A DNA stretch of 64,000 nucleotides from Nioella aestuarii (GCF_050896395.1 NZ_JBPBBA010000016.1:11753-75752), one strand, 5' to 3'. Positions 50,462-61,800 are shown, numbered from the stretch's first letter. The notes: a model not told the origin generated them from the sequence alone. Translations and numbers: made by a program.

Positions 50462-51228
50462 GCGATGATCAGAATACTCACCTCGACTACCTGAAAAAAC
50501 TCTCCCATCAGGATACGAAATTCTTCGTTAGGGAACTACAGCCCAGACTAGTGGCCGTGATCGAAGAGCATCTGCCGAGAGACTTTTCCCGTTGGGAAGT
50601 AGAAAACTCCACATGGAGCGGAACAACGAAGACTATCGATGGCACGAAACAAAACCCGCAAAGCAGTGCGTGCGCGTGGTCTATTTTCGTTTGCTACAGA
50701 TTATCAGACGAGGTGATGGGGCACATACAAAAAAAGAGTAATCAGAAGGCTCTTGAAGACATGTTAAAGGGCTTAAACCTTGCAACAGAGGCCGCTTCGA
50801 GACTGGACGGTTTTGTTAAGTATGAGTTGTCAAAACACTCCCAAAAGCGATACCAAGAAAGCGTCGGGGACGGGTTTCACAGAACCATCCCACCAGATTT
50901 TAATCTCCTGCTGATCACTCAGGCCTTGCGGGGCGGTGCAGAAAAAGCACTCGCTTTTCTTGAGAGTGAGGGTGGTCAAAACAAATCTAATCGGCAGGCG
51001 GCTGCGGTGGTGACAGCGTGCCGAAAGATCTGGGAAGCGAGGTCTGGGAAACAGGCGCCTAAATATGCACACAGCCAATATCAAGGTGAAGTTGGTGGGA
51101 ACCCAGCCGCTTCGCCATTTGTGTGTTTCGTAGAGGACATTTTCGGCGTTCTTGACATTGATTGCAACGCGAATAGTGCGCTTCGCGTAATGCGAAAAAT
51201 GAGGGTAGCGTCCGTCAAGGTGGTGTAA
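50458..51228 (+). CDS. Unknown integrase-linked protein, 3' end probably altered by an IS
   Basis: A 256-residue soluble protein with no family I recognise. The N-terminus is charged (SDDQNTHLDYLKKLSHQDTKFFVREL), the middle has aromatic and Cys/Trp residues (SSACAWSIFVCYRLSDEVMG), and the end is basic (MRKMRVASVKVV). It overlaps the integrase by 4 bp. The last nine or so codons coincide with what looks like the terminal repeat of the IS256-type element behind it, so the natural C-terminus may be missing. Base composition is lower in GC than neighbours. Confidence 0.6.
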   Translation: MSDDQNTHLDYLKKLSHQDTKFFVRELQPRLVAVIEEHLPRDFSRWEVENSTWSGTTKTIDGTKQNPQSSACAWSIFVCYRLSDEVMGHIQKKSNQKALEDMLKGLNLATEAASRLDGFVKYELSKHSQKRYQESVGDGFHRTIPPDFNLLLITQALRGGAEKALAFLESEGGQNKSNRQAAAVVTACRKIWEARSGKQAPKYAHSQYQGEVGGNPAASPFVCFVEDIFGVLDIDCNANSALRVMRKMRVASVKVV

Positions 51229-51230
51229 TT
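51203..51230. repeat. Putative terminal inverted repeat end of IS256-type element
   Basis: GGGTAGCGTCCGTCAAGGTG and the following GTGTAATT lie about 25 bp past the transposase stop, where an IS256-family element would end, and the form resembles such ends. The other end is missing because the element is truncated, so the repeat cannot be confirmed inside this window. Confidence 0.4.
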
Positions 51231-51253
51231 TCCCAGATGGCCTGAGGTCATGA

Positions 51254-51877
51254 TCAGGCGGCTTTCGTGGTTATGCTGAGAATGGGATCGATCTCCTCCT
51301 TGTCGATCTGGGCGAAGGCCTCGACCATCATGTAGCGGCTTGAGGTTTGCCATTCGTCGTTCTGTTCGAACAGCACGGCGCCGATCAGGCGCATGATAGA
51401 GGCTTCGTTCGGGAAGATGCCTACGACGTCAGCGCGCCGTTTCACCTCCTTGTTCAGACGCTCGATTGGGTTGGTCGAATGCAGCTTGGTGCGGTGCTGG
51501 CGCGGGAAGGCCATGTAGGCCAGCACGTCGTACTCGCTGGCGTCCATCAGGTCGGCCAGCTTGGGCCAGCGGGGGCGCAATTGATCTGCCACGCGTTGCC
51601 ATGTTTCCCCGGCATGCTTTCGGTCGGGCTGATCGAAGGCCTGCCGGATCGCGGCGGCGACGACGGTGTGCTGGCCCTTCGAGACATGCGCTAGGGCGTT
51701 GCGCATCCAGTGAACCCGGCAACGCTGCCAGGTTGCCTCGAAGACCCGCGAGATCGCGCCTTTCAGGCCGGTATGGGCGTCGCTGATCACCAGCTTCACG
51801 CCATCGAGCCCGCGAGCCTTCAGGCTGCGCAGGAAGTCCATCCAGAAGGTTTCTGCCTCCGACGGCCCGACGCCCAG
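51254..51877 (-). pseudogene. IS256-family (Mutator-type) transposase, 5'-truncated
   Basis: About 208 codons of the C-terminal half of an IS256-type transposase: GPSEAETFWMDFLRSLKARGLDGVKLVISDAHTGLKGA, WQRCRVHWMRNALAHVSKG, and HSTNPIERLNKEVKRRADVVGIFPNEASIMRLIGAVL with the catalytic Glu region. The N-terminal half is missing; the frame upstream of 51877 is an IS110 sequence read backwards. It is inactive. Confidence 0.88.
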
Positions 51878-52212
51878 CTGCGATGCTGATTGCCGAATTG
51901 CCCGAACTAGGCCGAATGACATCAGGCGAAGCCGGTGCCATGACTGGCCTGGCACCAGTCCCACACGACAGCGGGGCAATGCGAGGGAGGAGAACGATTG
52001 CGGGCGGTCGACGATCGCTGCGACGTGTTCTGTTCCAGGCTGCGCTCGCCGCTGCCTGCCATAATCCAGTTCTCAAACCGGTCGCAAAACGTCTGAAAGA
52101 ACGCGGTAAGCCCCACAAGCTCGTCATCATCGCAATCGCACGCAGGCTGATCACAATCGCCAACGCGATCATCAAAACTGGCATCCCGTGGCAGCTTCAG
52201 CTCGGCGAATAA
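51878..52212 (+). pseudogene. IS110-family transposase, C-terminal fragment
   Basis: The plus strand reads a tail of an IS110/IS116/IS902-type transposase: MLIAELPELGRMTSGEAGAMTGLAPVPHDSG, RGRRTIAGGRRSLRRVLFQAALAAACHNP, KLVIIAIARRLITIANAIIKTGIPW. The N-terminal DEDD catalytic part is absent. It abuts the IS256 fragment at 51876-51882 and ends before the XRE gene promoter. Confidence 0.87.
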
Positions 52213-52319
52213 ACACAGTTGCTAGAAGAAAAAGAAGAAGCAGGTATAGTTTTTACACTACTTTGCGTTGGGATGTGCTATACAGACATCTGCTGCCGCT
52301 GCCACCGAGGATATGAGAG

Positions 52320-52625
52320 ATGCTCGCCGAACTGCAAAAAACATCGCCGGAAGAGAGCAAGGAACAGCGTATAGCCTTGGGAATATGGCTGAAATCCCTG
52401 CGCGAAGAGCTTGGGCTCTCCCAGAGAGAGCTCGCTGATCTGTTATCTCTTGATTACTATACCTTCATCTCTCAACTTGAAACCGGGCGTGGCAAGATTC
52501 CGGAACAGCGTTATGTGCAATGGGCCGAAGCCCTGGGCCAGGAACCGAGGAGCTTCGTTAAAGTGCTCCTTAAGCACTATCACCCCGTCGCGTACAAAGT
52601 GTTGTACGAGGATGATGCGGCGTGA
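52320..52625 (+). CDS. XRE-type helix-turn-helix regulator
   Basis: A 101-residue regulator with a clear HTH_3/Cro-like domain in the middle: LGIWLKSLREELGLSQRELADLLSLDYYTFISQLETGRGKIPEQRYVQWAEALG, then a short C-terminal helix (FVKVLLKHYHPVAYKVLY). AGGA precedes ATG 52320. The AT-rich 107 bp upstream probably holds its promoter. It lies 69 bp before the 590-residue membrane protein gene and may control it and the RTX locus. Confidence 0.87.
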   Translation: MLAELQKTSPEESKEQRIALGIWLKSLREELGLSQRELADLLSLDYYTFISQLETGRGKIPEQRYVQWAEALGQEPRSFVKVLLKHYHPVAYKVLYEDDAA

Positions 52626-52694
52626 GGCGAAACCACTGGCGAGCAAGCCAAGACTGCTAACACTGGCCTTGCGTTCTGGAAGAACAGATCTTGA

Positions 52695-54467
52695 ATGGCA
52701 GACATCGTGAAATTCAGATGCATTGACGGTGGCGCACCGGATACATCCTATTTGAACAGCGATGAGCCGGCGCTGTTTTTCAAAACGACACCTGAAGGGC
52801 AGCTTGATCTGGAGATGGGGCGGCTCTCGACACGGCCTCGCACAGTCTCGGATGCGGCCTCTCATACGGCGATCCGGGACTGGGGCAACCAGGAGCTGGC
52901 CAATCTGTTTCGCGTCAAACGGCTTCTCGACGCCGCCGGCGTAGCCTGCGAAGTGGACCGTGGCATTACAGATGAAGGTGACCCCTGGTTTGTGTTCTGT
53001 CGCGCGGACGGTGACGTATTTGCCCATTTCTGCCGGGTCGATGGCCTTTACATTCTCGACAGCCCTACAATTGATCGTCCGCTACGCGGCCGCGATTTCA
53101 ACAGCCTGATCAATGATTTCACTGGCCTCAGCAAAACTGCCTCCGGCTCATCGCTTGAGACTGAGGACACCACGGAACACCGTGTCGTTCGCCTCTCGAG
53201 GAATAGTACGCTCCGGCTGCATCCCACGGCCATCCTGGCCGCGCTGATATGGACGTTCCTGATATCATCCGAAGAGCTGGTCCTCGTGCAGCCGGATGCG
53301 GAGGAGGACGGCGTGGCTGACGGGCTTGAGGCGTTTTTCGCCGAGGACCGCGACGCTGCTGCACGGCGGGAGGACGAGGACGTCGCCGACGTTCAACCCG
53401 GCGACAGACCTCAGAACACGATCTCTGCCAAAGACATCGAGAAGTACGGCCTACTCCAGACTGGAGACAAGACCGGGCAGTTCGCACAAACGGCCAGCGC
53501 CGCGCCCAATAATGCCGCCCTGGCCCTCAACACGCTTGCGATCAACCTGGGCTTCCTGTCGGAAGTCATACTTACTGAGAAATACAGCGCGATCCTCGCC
53601 GAGCTTGAAGCAGCGCCCGGGCATGCGTCTTTTTTCCATGCCGAGACAGCGCAGACCGGCGAGCGGCAGACCACCGTCATACCTGGGTCAGAGACGTACG
53701 ACACCGCCGAAGCGTCCGTCGCAGCGGCAAGGATTGATGCGGTGTCACTCCTCGAGGACGTCCGCGACGACAAGGCATCCCAGAACCATGCTGAGCCGGT
53801 CGTTCAGGATAGTTTCGAGCTGTCTTTTGCAACACCGGATGCTGTGCTCTTTTCGGCCGAGACGGCGACACCGTACTCAGCCGGAAGGAACTTCAAGTCT
53901 CGCGCGGATATCCCCCTCGAGGTGTCAAAGCCCGCCGATCGACTGCAGCCCGAGATCACTTTGGATCTGTCATCGCTTCTGGACTCGTCCGACAGCATGG
54001 GTTTCAAGGACGCTCTGGATGTCGTGCAGCAAGCTTGGCAGCCAGCCTTGCGAGAGTACCAGCTTGACGCGATCACGATTCAATCCTCCTTTGACGTGAC
54101 CGCCGCCACAGATGTCATCGACCGTGTGCTGGACCTTGTTCAGCCAGACGCCGCGGAACCGTCGAGTGGCGTGATCGACGCCGGTTCCACGATCACACTC
54201 GACGATATCTCCTCCACGGACGGGGAGGTATCCGGAACTACCGTGGACATCAGATATGATGATAATGCGCGCCAATATATCGATCACGTGATCTCCACAT
54301 CCGACGTAGACGTCCTCTTTATCGAGGGGCATCTCATCGTGATCGATGCCGAGGTCCTGGCAAATCCAATGGAGCAGCGCTTCATTCAGACTTGGGAATT
54401 CGACGATGGCGGATCCGTCTCATTGATCGGGTTGCAAAGCGACTTCGACAGCTACCTGATTGCGTAG
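52695..54467 (+). CDS. Unknown bitopic membrane protein with long Asp/Ser/Thr-rich part
   Basis: A 590-residue protein. The N-terminal soluble domain (residues 1-170) includes ELANLFRVKRLLDAAGVACEV, DPWFVFCRADGDVFAHFCRVDGLYILDSP. One membrane span lies at 177-195 (HPTAILAALIWTFLISSEEL). The remaining 390 residues are acidic and rich in Ala, Asp, Ser and Thr, with a C-terminal beta-like part (VSGTTVDIRYDDNARQYIDH, DVLFIEGHLIVIDAEVL). I recognise no family; similar proteins may be found near large RTX proteins of roseobacters. It follows the XRE regulator, and its end abuts an IS66 scar. Confidence 0.7.
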   Translation: MADIVKFRCIDGGAPDTSYLNSDEPALFFKTTPEGQLDLEMGRLSTRPRTVSDAASHTAIRDWGNQELANLFRVKRLLDAAGVACEVDRGITDEGDPWFVFCRADGDVFAHFCRVDGLYILDSPTIDRPLRGRDFNSLINDFTGLSKTASGSSLETEDTTEHRVVRLSRNSTLRLHPTAILAALIWTFLISSEELVLVQPDAEEDGVADGLEAFFAEDRDAAARREDEDVADVQPGDRPQNTISAKDIEKYGLLQTGDKTGQFAQTASAAPNNAALALNTLAINLGFLSEVILTEKYSAILAELEAAPGHASFFHAETAQTGERQTTVIPGSETYDTAEASVAAARIDAVSLLEDVRDDKASQNHAEPVVQDSFELSFATPDAVLFSAETATPYSAGRNFKSRADIPLEVSKPADRLQPEITLDLSSLLDSSDSMGFKDALDVVQQAWQPALREYQLDAITIQSSFDVTAATDVIDRVLDLVQPDAAEPSSGVIDAGSTITLDDISSTDGEVSGTTVDIRYDDNARQYIDHVISTSDVDVLFIEGHLIVIDAEVLANPMEQRFIQTWEFDDGGSVSLIGLQSDFDSYLIA

Positions 54468-54471
54468 GTCG

Positions 54472-54615
54472 CACTGCCCAGTTCTCTGCGCCGACCTCGT
54501 GCCCGGCGAAGAGGGCGTTTTTCCGAGTCAGAGCAATTTTCCCGATCTGGTTCTCGACCGGGTTGGTGTCCAGCTCCAGACGGCCGTCTTCAAGGAACCG
54601 GGTCAGGCCGGGGCC
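54472..54615 (-). pseudogene. IS66-family transposase (TnpC), C-terminal fragment
   Basis: The minus strand reads GPGLTRFLEDGRLELDTNPVENQIGKIALTRKNALFAGHEVGAENWAV, the conserved C-terminal part of the IS66 transposase. The large N-terminal part is missing and the frame loses similarity after NWAV (around 54470), right at the stop of the unknown membrane protein. It is fused by deletion to the small IS66 orfA. Confidence 0.85.
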
Positions 54616-54824
54616 AGCGCGCCGGCCATCAGCTTCTTGCGCCAATCGTAGACCTGCCAGCGGGTCACGTCATGTCGCCGTGCGACATCCGCCACCTTCG
54701 CCCCGGGCACCAGGCTCTCCGCCGCGATCCGCATGCGCCGGCCTGACAGGCCTTCCAAGACCTCGATTTGGCCCGCGTAACCATCCGTTGAGCCGTCCAT
54801 TTTGCCGTCCAGCCCTATGCTCAT
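54603..54824 (-). pseudogene. IS66-family accessory protein (TnpA/orfA) remnant
   Basis: A 73-residue frame with the helix-turn-helix of IS66/IS3-type orfA: IEVLEGLSGRRMRIAAESLVPGAKVADVARRHDVTRWQVYDWRKKLMAG. It stops at 54603 where it overlaps the tnpC piece, so the tnpB gene and most of tnpC are gone. It cannot move alone. Confidence 0.8.
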
Positions 54825-54895
54825 CTCGACAACAGGACACGCACAGATAGTCTCAGAGCGGCAGGAGGGGATCGGCGAGGCGCGCTTACGAGAGA

Positions 54896-55471
54896 TCAGC
54901 TTAGCCGGACTCTGTTAGCACGCAGCGAGACACCAGAGGCCTGGTCGGTCTGTCTCATCCAGGACGGCCAGAACCTTTCTTGCCACCCGCCAGCCTTGTA
55001 CTGGTCATGGATGACGCCCAGCCACTGACGTAGGTCTTGTTCGGTAAGGGGAAGAGCTTGAACAAGGCCTTCATCTGAATACATGACGAGCAGGATCCCC
55101 TTTGTACGTGTATGCACATCGACGCGTGTCACCAACGCCTGCGTATGCGCGTCTTCAACCTCGGTCGATAATGTCACCGCCGTCTGGGGCTTGATTCTGC
55201 TCACAGCATCTGCTTGCGAGAACCTCTGTGCTGCCACCGCGGCGCGGGGCGCATCCACCGAAACGATGGCTTGAGAGGATTCGAGGCGTTCTAGAAGAGC
55301 CTTTGCCAGACGATTGAGAAGGCGACGTGTCAACCACGCCACCTTCACCTCGCCTGAGCTCAGTTCGATAAGAACCTGGATCCGGTCTTCATCCGGCACG
55401 AATTTCGTCGTAAAGCGGCGGACCGATAGCTCCGGGCTGCCTTGACTGGCTTCAGTTGTCGTCGGAGCCAT
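54896..55471 (-). CDS. Hypothetical protein of the RTX locus
   Basis: A 191-residue protein (192 if ATG 55474 is used). It is a mixed alpha/beta protein: FVPDEDRIQVLIELSSGEVKVAWLTRRLLNRLAKALLERLE, VEDAHTQALVTRVDVHTRTKGILLVMYSDEGLVQALPLTEQDLRQWLGVIHDQYKAGGWQERFWPSWM. No signal peptide and no recognised family. Its start overlaps the end of the DUF6447-like gene by about 20 bp, so both are one transcript behind the giant gene. Confidence 0.65.
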   Translation of the reverse strand: MAPTTTEASQGSPELSVRRFTTKFVPDEDRIQVLIELSSGEVKVAWLTRRLLNRLAKALLERLESSQAIVSVDAPRAAVAAQRFSQADAVSRIKPQTAVTLSTEVEDAHTQALVTRVDVHTRTKGILLVMYSDEGLVQALPLTEQDLRQWLGVIHDQYKAGGWQERFWPSWMRQTDQASGVSLRANRVRLS

Positions 55472-55652
55472 CATTCAGCTGGCCTGCAAGGTTGCGGGCA
55501 TAGATGTTGCGCGCAGTCTGGATCACGGCAGCCTCGTTGCGCAGCTCTTCAAGCTTCCGGTCGCAGAACACAACATTCTGCAGCTGACGACGTGCGTCCT
55601 CCGCCATGTCGTCGGTCTCGTATTCCTTACCATCGATAGTGACCTTGGCCAC
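55452..55652 (-). CDS. DUF6447 family small protein
   Basis: A 66-residue protein: MAKVTIDGKEYETDDMAEDARRQLQNVVFCDRKLEELRNEAAVIQTARNIYARNL. The N-terminal VTIDGKEY followed by a predicted coiled helix and QTARNxYxRxL is the DUF6447 pattern, a family often found beside large secreted proteins. Function is unknown. AGGAGG is just upstream of the start. It lies between the giant RTX gene and the 191-residue gene. Confidence 0.82.
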   Translation of the reverse strand: MAKVTIDGKEYETDDMAEDARRQLQNVVFCDRKLEELRNEAAVIQTARNIYARNLAGQLNDGSDDN

Positions 55653-55748
55653 GGGCTGTCCTCCTTGTTTCCAGGTTTCTTCTTTGCCGAAAGCTTGGGA
55701 TTAGCGCCTCGGTTGCGAGAGCTCAAGCGAGACATGAAGCGGGTGAGT

Positions 55749-55781
55749 GAAAAGAAAACCGCCGATCCCGAAGGACCGGCG
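55749..55781 (-). terminator. Terminator of the giant RTX gene
   Basis: On the minus strand the stem CGCCGGTCC and GGATCGGCG (55760-55781, nine pairs including one G-U) closes a TTCG tetraloop and is followed by GTTTTCTTTT. It sits 25 bp behind the stop codon. Confidence 0.9.
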
Positions 55782-55805
55782 ATCATCATCTTGATAGTGT
55801 CCGGA

Positions 55806-58800
55806 TTAGCTCAGGAACTCGATATCGCTGGCGCTCAGGGTGCCATTGATACCGACCAGATCGATGATGTCATCGTCATTGCCCGGATCGTTGACAACCG
55901 CACCGTTCCAAGTGGTGTCACCTGCATAGTCGATACGCAGTTGCTGGTTCACGCTGTCATAGATCAGCGTACCCACTTGGTTCGTGGCTGCTTCGGCTTG
56001 GCCATTCAGGTAAGTGACGAACGCCACCGCGGCACCATCATCGCCCACCGCATACGGGCTACCTGCCACTTCACCATTGATATCCGATGCATCCAGTTGG
56101 ATCAGATCGCCCTCAGAGGCATCGAAATCGTTGATATCAGCAATGACACCGGAGGCATCCTGAGCATTGTAGATGTTGTCCAGGATGAACTTATCAGCTC
56201 CCCCGTTACCAGTTGCGCCTTCACCAGCGACATTGATCTCGATGTTGTCGGCCAGAACGTTACCCACCATCGGGTCGAACGGAGACGACAAAGAGGAAAT
56301 GTCCAACGCCACAGGATTGTTGATGTCGGCACCGCTAAGGTTGCCGGCACCGTCAACCAAGAAACCAGTGGCCAGATCGAGATCATCAACAAGGCCGTCG
56401 CCGATAGAGAAGTCCAGATTGCCAGGACCCGCGACAAAGGGGCTGAGAAACTGAACAACCATCTGGTTAGCGGTAAAGTTCGTCAGGAAAGCCTGTCCCG
56501 CTGTCGGAGTGAGCGTATCAATCGTGAGCTGCGTGAAGTCGACTGTAGCGCTTGTATCGAACGTCCCGTTGATGGTGAGCTGTTTGTTAAGGTTATTGTA
56601 ACGCGCATCAGTAACGTTCAACGTCGGAGGCGTCAGGTCCAGTGTAGCAACAAAGGTGTCCGTAGCAACGTTACCTGCAGGATCTTCGACCTGAGCAGAG
56701 AACGTGATCGGTCCATCTTGATAGAACGTCGAGAAGTTGTTCGCAGGAATTGCTATGGAGAACGCATTGGCCGCTACAACAGCCCCCAAATTGGTGACCG
56801 GAGTACCATCCTGGTCAGTCCACTGAATGCTGACAAGAGAGCCATTCGGAACGCCGGCAGTTGTCCCGTTGAGGACCAGAGCACCCGAAGCGTCCTCTAC
56901 CACGTTGATCGTACCATCGACAATGAACTCACCACTAAGACCAGTGATCGCAAGATTTGCCACAGTATCCTTCGTTGCGGCGAAGTTGGTGTTCGCAACG
57001 TTGCCCTGCTGATCGGTCACGGTCGCCGTGACGGTGATCGCGACATCGTTGAGACCAGATACGTCAATGTTCTGACCTGCGGTCGTGAACGCACCACCGC
57101 TGACAACAGCAGAGCCGTTTACGGTCCCAACACCGTCGGTGATGGAGAAGTTCACGGTCTGACCGTCTTCAACACCTGCCACAGTACCCGTGATGACCAG
57201 GTCACCCTCTTCGTTGGAGTTGATGACGCTAATCGGAGTGTTGTCGTCATCATCCGCCACCGACGTGATGAAGACCGTTGCAGTCGTGTCGATGACCAGA
57301 TTCTGCGCCGCAGCTGCACTGACCTGCACGGTACCAAAGGTATCCGTGACAGTGGCCGACATGCCGTAGGTACCATCCGCAATCGGACCTGCCGGCAGCG
57401 TGAAGTCCACGAAGCCATTGGCGATATCCGTTGCATCAAGCACCTTCTGCAGCGCACCACCAGGCGCACCGGTGACATCGAGGACATCACCAATCCGCGC
57501 ACCGGTCCCGTCGGTTGCCGTCGAGAACGACACACGAACCACAGGCGCAGTGTTGTCGTTGGTTTCGAAGTCCGTGTTAGATCCGTTCGGGCCAGCACTA
57601 TCCACCGTCACCGACGTGAAGACTGGCGCATCCGGCTCATTGGCGTCAACGAGGACAACCTCGCCACCGGCAAACGCGCCGGCGAAGCCTTCCAGCTCGA
57701 TCTGGATGTCCTGACCGTTCAGGTCACCGTCATCATTGACGTCGATCCAGAGGGTCGGAGCCTCAACGGCATTGCCCGCCTGGAAGACGTAGTCAGCAAC
57801 ACCATCTCCTGCGGTTGCAGCAATGGTGCCCTGCGCCTGAGCGAAGTTCGGGGCATTACCCGCGAACGCAACCGCATTTGCAGCGCCACCAGCCTGGAAC
57901 AGCACATTTTCATCGATCTCGATGGTGTTGTTGCCATTGCCCCAGTCGGTGATCACGTCGTGATCAAGCCCGGCCGAGTCCATGACTTCGTTGAAACGGA
58001 ACGTGTCGTCCCCATTTCCACCCGTCAGGCGATCACCCTGGTTCACAGCAAGGTTCGGAACCTCTTCGTTGCTGCCGCCGATGATCAGGTCATTGCCGTC
58101 ACCGCCGTCGAGCGTATCGATGCCAGCACCGCCATCAACGGTGTCGTTCTGAGTACCACCGTTGACCACATCGTTTCCGATGCCGCCGAAGAGATCGTCG
58201 GCCCCGTTTCCACCATCGACGGAGTCATTGCCGGCACCGGCATCGGCCACATCGTTACCGTTGCCGCCGTCAATGACATCGTTCCCGCCGTTGGTGGAAA
58301 CAGTATCGTTTGCGTCGCCAGCGTTGATGGTGTCGTTGAAATTACCAACGTTGCTCGTGGTGATGTTTCCGACAGCACCGGTAGATCCGACCTGACCGTT
58401 CAGGAGGATTGCACCGTTGTAGTTGGCACCATCCACGATGAAGGTTTCACCGTCCCAATTGCTGTTGAAGGAGTTGAAGAACGGATCGATCGGTCCCGCC
58501 GAGACTTCGTTGATGGTCAGAAGATTGTTGGCGTTGTCGTTGACAGTGTTACCAAGAACGAGGGTCATCGTGCCAGAACCACCTTCGGTGATGTCCACGA
58601 TCTCGACACCATTGGTGTTGGACAAGTCAGCAGTGCCATTGCCCTGGAATTCGAGCAGGATGCTGTCGTTTGTGCCGGTACCACCAGTCAGCTGATCAGC
58701 CGCGGTAATGTCATTGGTGTCAACGACACCAAAGAACCGCATTGTCGCGCTGCTTGCACCTGCATCGATGGTGTCATCGCCACCATTCGACAGATCCACC

Positions 58801-61800
58801 ATCAGATCATTGGTAAACGCCGCATCGAGAAGGACATTCTCGTTGAGGTTTGTCCCGAGGATCCGGTCGATACCGGCCGCTGCAGCATTGGCACCGAGGG
58901 TCGCCACGAGCGGGCTTTCTGCCGTGAGACCTTCGACGTTGCTGACATTGATGAAGTCATCATCCGTCCAGGTGCCACCAGTCTGGCTGAGCCAGTCGAT
59001 ACCCGTGCCACCATCAATGGTGGTCGTACCGCCAAGGTCACCGTCGAAGATCGACACCGTGTCGCTACCCGCGCCACCGTTGAACACGATCTGATTGTTC
59101 AGACCGTTGTTCGCCTTGTAGAGGCGGTCATCACCGGCCGTGCCATCGATCGTGAAGCGGTAGTCCACATCCACGTTGGGCAGTGCGTTATCGGTACCCC
59201 CGATGACCACCGTGAGGCTGTCATTGCCGTCCGTAACGTTCGAACCATCCACATTGATGTCCGTCACCGTGCCGACGTTACCACCCTGGAAAGTAAGGGT
59301 GTGGTTATCGATGCCATTCACCGGGGAACGAACGCCATTGCCCTCGAAGGTGTAGTTCTCGATGCCCGAGACGTTGTCCAGGTTCACGGTCGCTGCGATA
59401 CCGCCGGCATTCGCGTTGTCCATGTTCTGGAACTCGATCGAGTCGTTACCACCATTGTCGGTGATCGTGTCGTTCGCATCGAGATCGCCATTGCCGATCT
59501 CGATGACGTCGTCGGCAGTGCCGGTGGTAATGTTATCATTACCGCCGTTCAGGACGATCGTGGCCTTGTCGCTGTTCGGCCCGATGATCGTGTTGTTGCC
59601 GTTGCCATCGATGATGGTGATTTCACCGGGGAAATTCGCCGCGTTGATGGTGATGTTGCCGGTCGCCCCGCTTGCATTCACCGTGCGGATACCCGCATCA
59701 AAGGCCTCTTGGCCGAGAACCAGAGTTCCGTTGCCAGCACCGGTTACAGTCAGCACCTCGACGTTCGACACATTGGTGAAGTCGGCATCTGCCGTGTTGC
59801 TGACCGTACCCACGATCAGCTGGTCGCCATTGCCGGCACCACCGTCGATCGTGTCGCCGATATCCAGGTTCTCACCCATGTTGAACGTGTCGTTCTGGGC
59901 TCCACCGGTAGCCTTGACATCAACGTCCGTCGCCTTGTTTTCGGTTTGGTTGTTGTGGTTCAGGATCAATGCGCTGTTTGCCAACACGCCCGCATCAACA
60001 TGGAGAGTGGTCCCACCATTCGTAAAGTCATCGGTGATGTTGAGGGTAAAGTTACCCGGTGCGATTTCGCGAACCTCGAGCGTTTCGATACCCGTGACGT
60101 CCTGATCAATCGTAGAGCTACCACGCTGGTCCTGGACAACGAGAGTGTCGTTACCGATGCCACCGCTGATCGTGTCACCACCATCCAGCTCGTAGTTGTT
60201 TGTCAGGAAGGTGTCGTTACCTGCATTACCGACGAGAGAGTCGTTCCCGCCGTTGTTTCCGGCATTGTCACCGTCGCCTGCGATCGTGTCATTACCTGCA
60301 CCACCGATCAGCGTGTCGCTGCCGTCCCCGCCGATCAGTTGGATCGCACGGTTCAGAACCGATGCATTGAAGTTCACGAAATCTGCGCTGGTGCCACCGA
60401 GGCTCTGTGCATCCGACGCGTTGACCGTGACGATCGTAGAGTCGAGGTCGAAGGCCGAATTATTGTCGATGACGTAGGTGTGCTGGCCGTCATTCAGATT
60501 GATCGTCTCAAACTGAGTGACATCGTTCATGCCGTTGTCATTCGCGTTGGCCACACCATTGCCGAGCGTCACGACCAGGGTGTCGGTATCGGCCCCACCG
60601 GACAAGACATCAGACTTCGGTATGAAGATCAATGGGTTCGAGCCAACCAGCTGTTCACCCCGAGTGTGAACGACGTCATCGCCCGCGCCGCCATTGACGG
60701 TCTCGTTCGCAGTATCCGTCGCATCACCCGTCGAGATGGTGTCGTTGCCTGCACCACCGCTTTGGTTATCACTTCCATCCCCACCCATGAGGATGTCGTT
60801 GTCATCACCGCCGCGAAGCACGTCGGAACCGCCGCCACCGAGCAGGGTATCGTTTCCGGTGCCGCCATCGAGCGTGTCGTTGAAATTACCACCGATGCCG
60901 GAGTCGTCACCCATCAGCAGGTCATTACCGCCCTGGCCAGAAATGCTGTCGTTGCCGCCAGCACCACCCAGCACGTCGGCACCGTCACCACCACTGATGA
61001 CATCACCAAGCTGGCTGCCCAAAATGGTGTCATTGCCACCATCGAGCGTTACGGTTGCACCCGCGCTGCGGGCCGCAGTTGCAGTGTCCATATCGTCCTG
61101 CAGCGACAGAGCAACATCGCCATCGCCCGAAGACGTCACCGTGATGATCGTGTTACTAACGGGGTTGTCAAAGCCGGTGATGGACCCGGTGGCCGTACCT
61201 GCAGTGAAGTTCGTGGCGACGGGGGCCGCAACATTACCCGGGATGTCTTCATCACCGATCGTGAGACCAGACGCACCGGGGCCGGTATCCGTAGCGATGT
61301 TCACCGTCGTGCCGCCGGGGGTGTTCAGGTCATTGAGGAACACGTCGAGCGGGCTGCCTTCGACCGAGAGATCGAAGACTTCGAGACCGGAGTTGGCGGT
61401 CCCTGCCGGGCTCGCCTCGGAGTCGCCGGGCGTCCCAAAGAAGCTCAACTCGCCGATGTGGGCGTTGTTGTCGACGTTTGACATGAGAACGTTTGCTTCG
61501 TCGTTGCCGCCGACAACCTCGGCAGGCCGCGTCGTGAAGGTGGTATCTGCACCTTGCGTCACGTTGCGCAGCTCGGCGTCGAGCTGCGGGCGGCTGTCCG
61601 CATCCGGGCCATCAGGGTTCATGTTCACGCGGTTATACGTGACGTCAGCCGTGCTGTTGGCGTTGATGAACGTGTTGCCGGTGATCTCCGATCCCGACAT
61701 ATCGAAGGTTGCGGAACCGCCAGGGCCATCAATGGTCGTCTGAAAGGTTTCAACGTCGAGCGTGAAGCCCGCAAAGTTGAGGTCGCTGCCGCCAGTATTG

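Noticed and set aside
58060..61045. CRISPR-like regular repeats
   Set aside because: The periodic DNA codes for RTX nonapeptides and varies between units; no constant repeat with unique spacers is present here or elsewhere in the window.
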